A stretch of 6,837 nt of DNA from an uncultured Clostridium sp. Lineage in GTDB: Bacteria > Bacillota > Clostridia > Lachnospirales > Lachnospiraceae. The translations under genes and the position numbers were made by a program. Each line of letters begins with the position of its first letter. Positions within the stretch are counted from its first letter, which is position 1. The DNA is taken from contig CAMEWU010000128.1 in the NCBI GenBank assembly GCA_945946715.1, positions 1 through 6,837 on the forward strand, read 5' to 3'. The notes below the pieces were generated by a model. That model was given only the letters and a program-made list of their open reading frames with translations, had not been told where the DNA came from and searched no databases. Shown one piece after another: positions 6,682 through 6,837 of the stretch.

Positions 6682-6710
6682 TCGACATCCGGCTCCGGAC
6701 ACGCTATAAT
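6682..6710 (+). promoter_or_regulatory. strong-looking sigma-A promoter with a dyad in its spacer
   Basis: TCGACA (6682-6687), a 17-base spacer and a perfect TATAAT (6705-6710) give an 11 of 12 consensus match. The spacer contains the inverted repeat TCCGG-CT-CCGGA (6688-6699), well placed for a repressor or activator. The direction is rightward. The first plausible start with a ribosome binding site is ATG 6807 (AGGAAG at 6795-6800, spacer of six bases), opening MFTVKMPYSS to the window edge. This fits a gene beginning there but conflicts with the minus-strand frame described next. Confidence 0.5.
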
Positions 6711-6766
6711 ATAGGTAATCTAAGTTGGGGATGGGAACATGGTCATCGTAGGCAAGGGAATGTCAA

Positions 6767-6837
6767 TCACTTTTCAAGGCATTCTGGATTGAGCAGGAAG
6801 TCATAGATGTTTACGGTTAAGATGCCATATTCATCGT
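6767..6837 (-). CDS. possible 3' end of a convergent gene (partial)
   Basis: On the minus strand a frame enters at the right edge and ends with a TGA at 6769-6767. Its last 22 residues begin DEYGILTVN and end LNPECLEK, a protein-like composition with codon choice similar to the large gene. Twenty-odd open codons can occur by chance, and the rightward promoter just to the left, plus the ATG at 6807 on the other strand, argue for the opposite reading. No family recognised. Confidence 0.3.
   Translation of the reverse strand, partial: DEYGILTVNIYDFLLNPECLEK

Noticed and set aside
6739..6792. 17-codon plus-strand frame MVIVGKG to ILD after the 6682 promoter
   Set aside because: Too short to support and no independent evidence of coding; noted only as a possible leader.

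Overview
The window is dominated by one very long gene (349-6540, + strand, 2063 codons) for a secreted, modular cell-surface protein. The organism is most likely a Gram-positive Clostridia member, probably a gut Lachnospiraceae-type bacterium. The reasons are AT-rich intergenic DNA around a more GC-balanced coding region, sigma-A-like promoters, purine-rich ribosome binding sites, and a domain set (glycine-rich GAGIGG beta-helix repeats, YDG/MBG-like beta modules, Cys-x2-Cys repeats, a C-terminal transmembrane anchor) that I associate with large surface proteins of gut Firmicutes. This assignment is inference from style, not from a marker gene.

Layout: 1-26 may be the first codons of a divergent minus-strand gene, preceded by a plausible ribosome binding site and a promoter with repeated ACTACAATAT elements (63-122). 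From 123 to 348 lies AT-rich DNA with a candidate promoter for the large gene (190-218), a direct repeat, small hairpins and its ribosome binding site. From 349 to 6540 the protein reads in order: signal peptide; about a dozen glycine-rich beta-helix coils; a beta-rich transition; one Ig-like domain; a run of eight or so YDG/MBG-like and related beta modules; six Cys/His-rich repeats; an Asn/Asp/Gly/Pro linker with a 10-residue period; a C-terminal globular domain; and a transmembrane helix with a KKK stop-transfer tail. An intrinsic terminator follows at 6561-6597. The last 240 bases hold a strong-looking rightward promoter with a dyad in its spacer and, on the opposite strand, a short open frame that could be the 3' end of a convergent gene. 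These two readings compete and the window ends too soon to choose.

Function: the protein is best described as a predicted adhesin or polymer-binding surface protein, with a putative binding head (beta-helix), a long beta-domain stalk, a possibly metal-binding Cys-rich section and a membrane anchor. No catalytic motif is visible. I found no CRISPR array, tRNA, rRNA, complete insertion sequence or multi-gene system.
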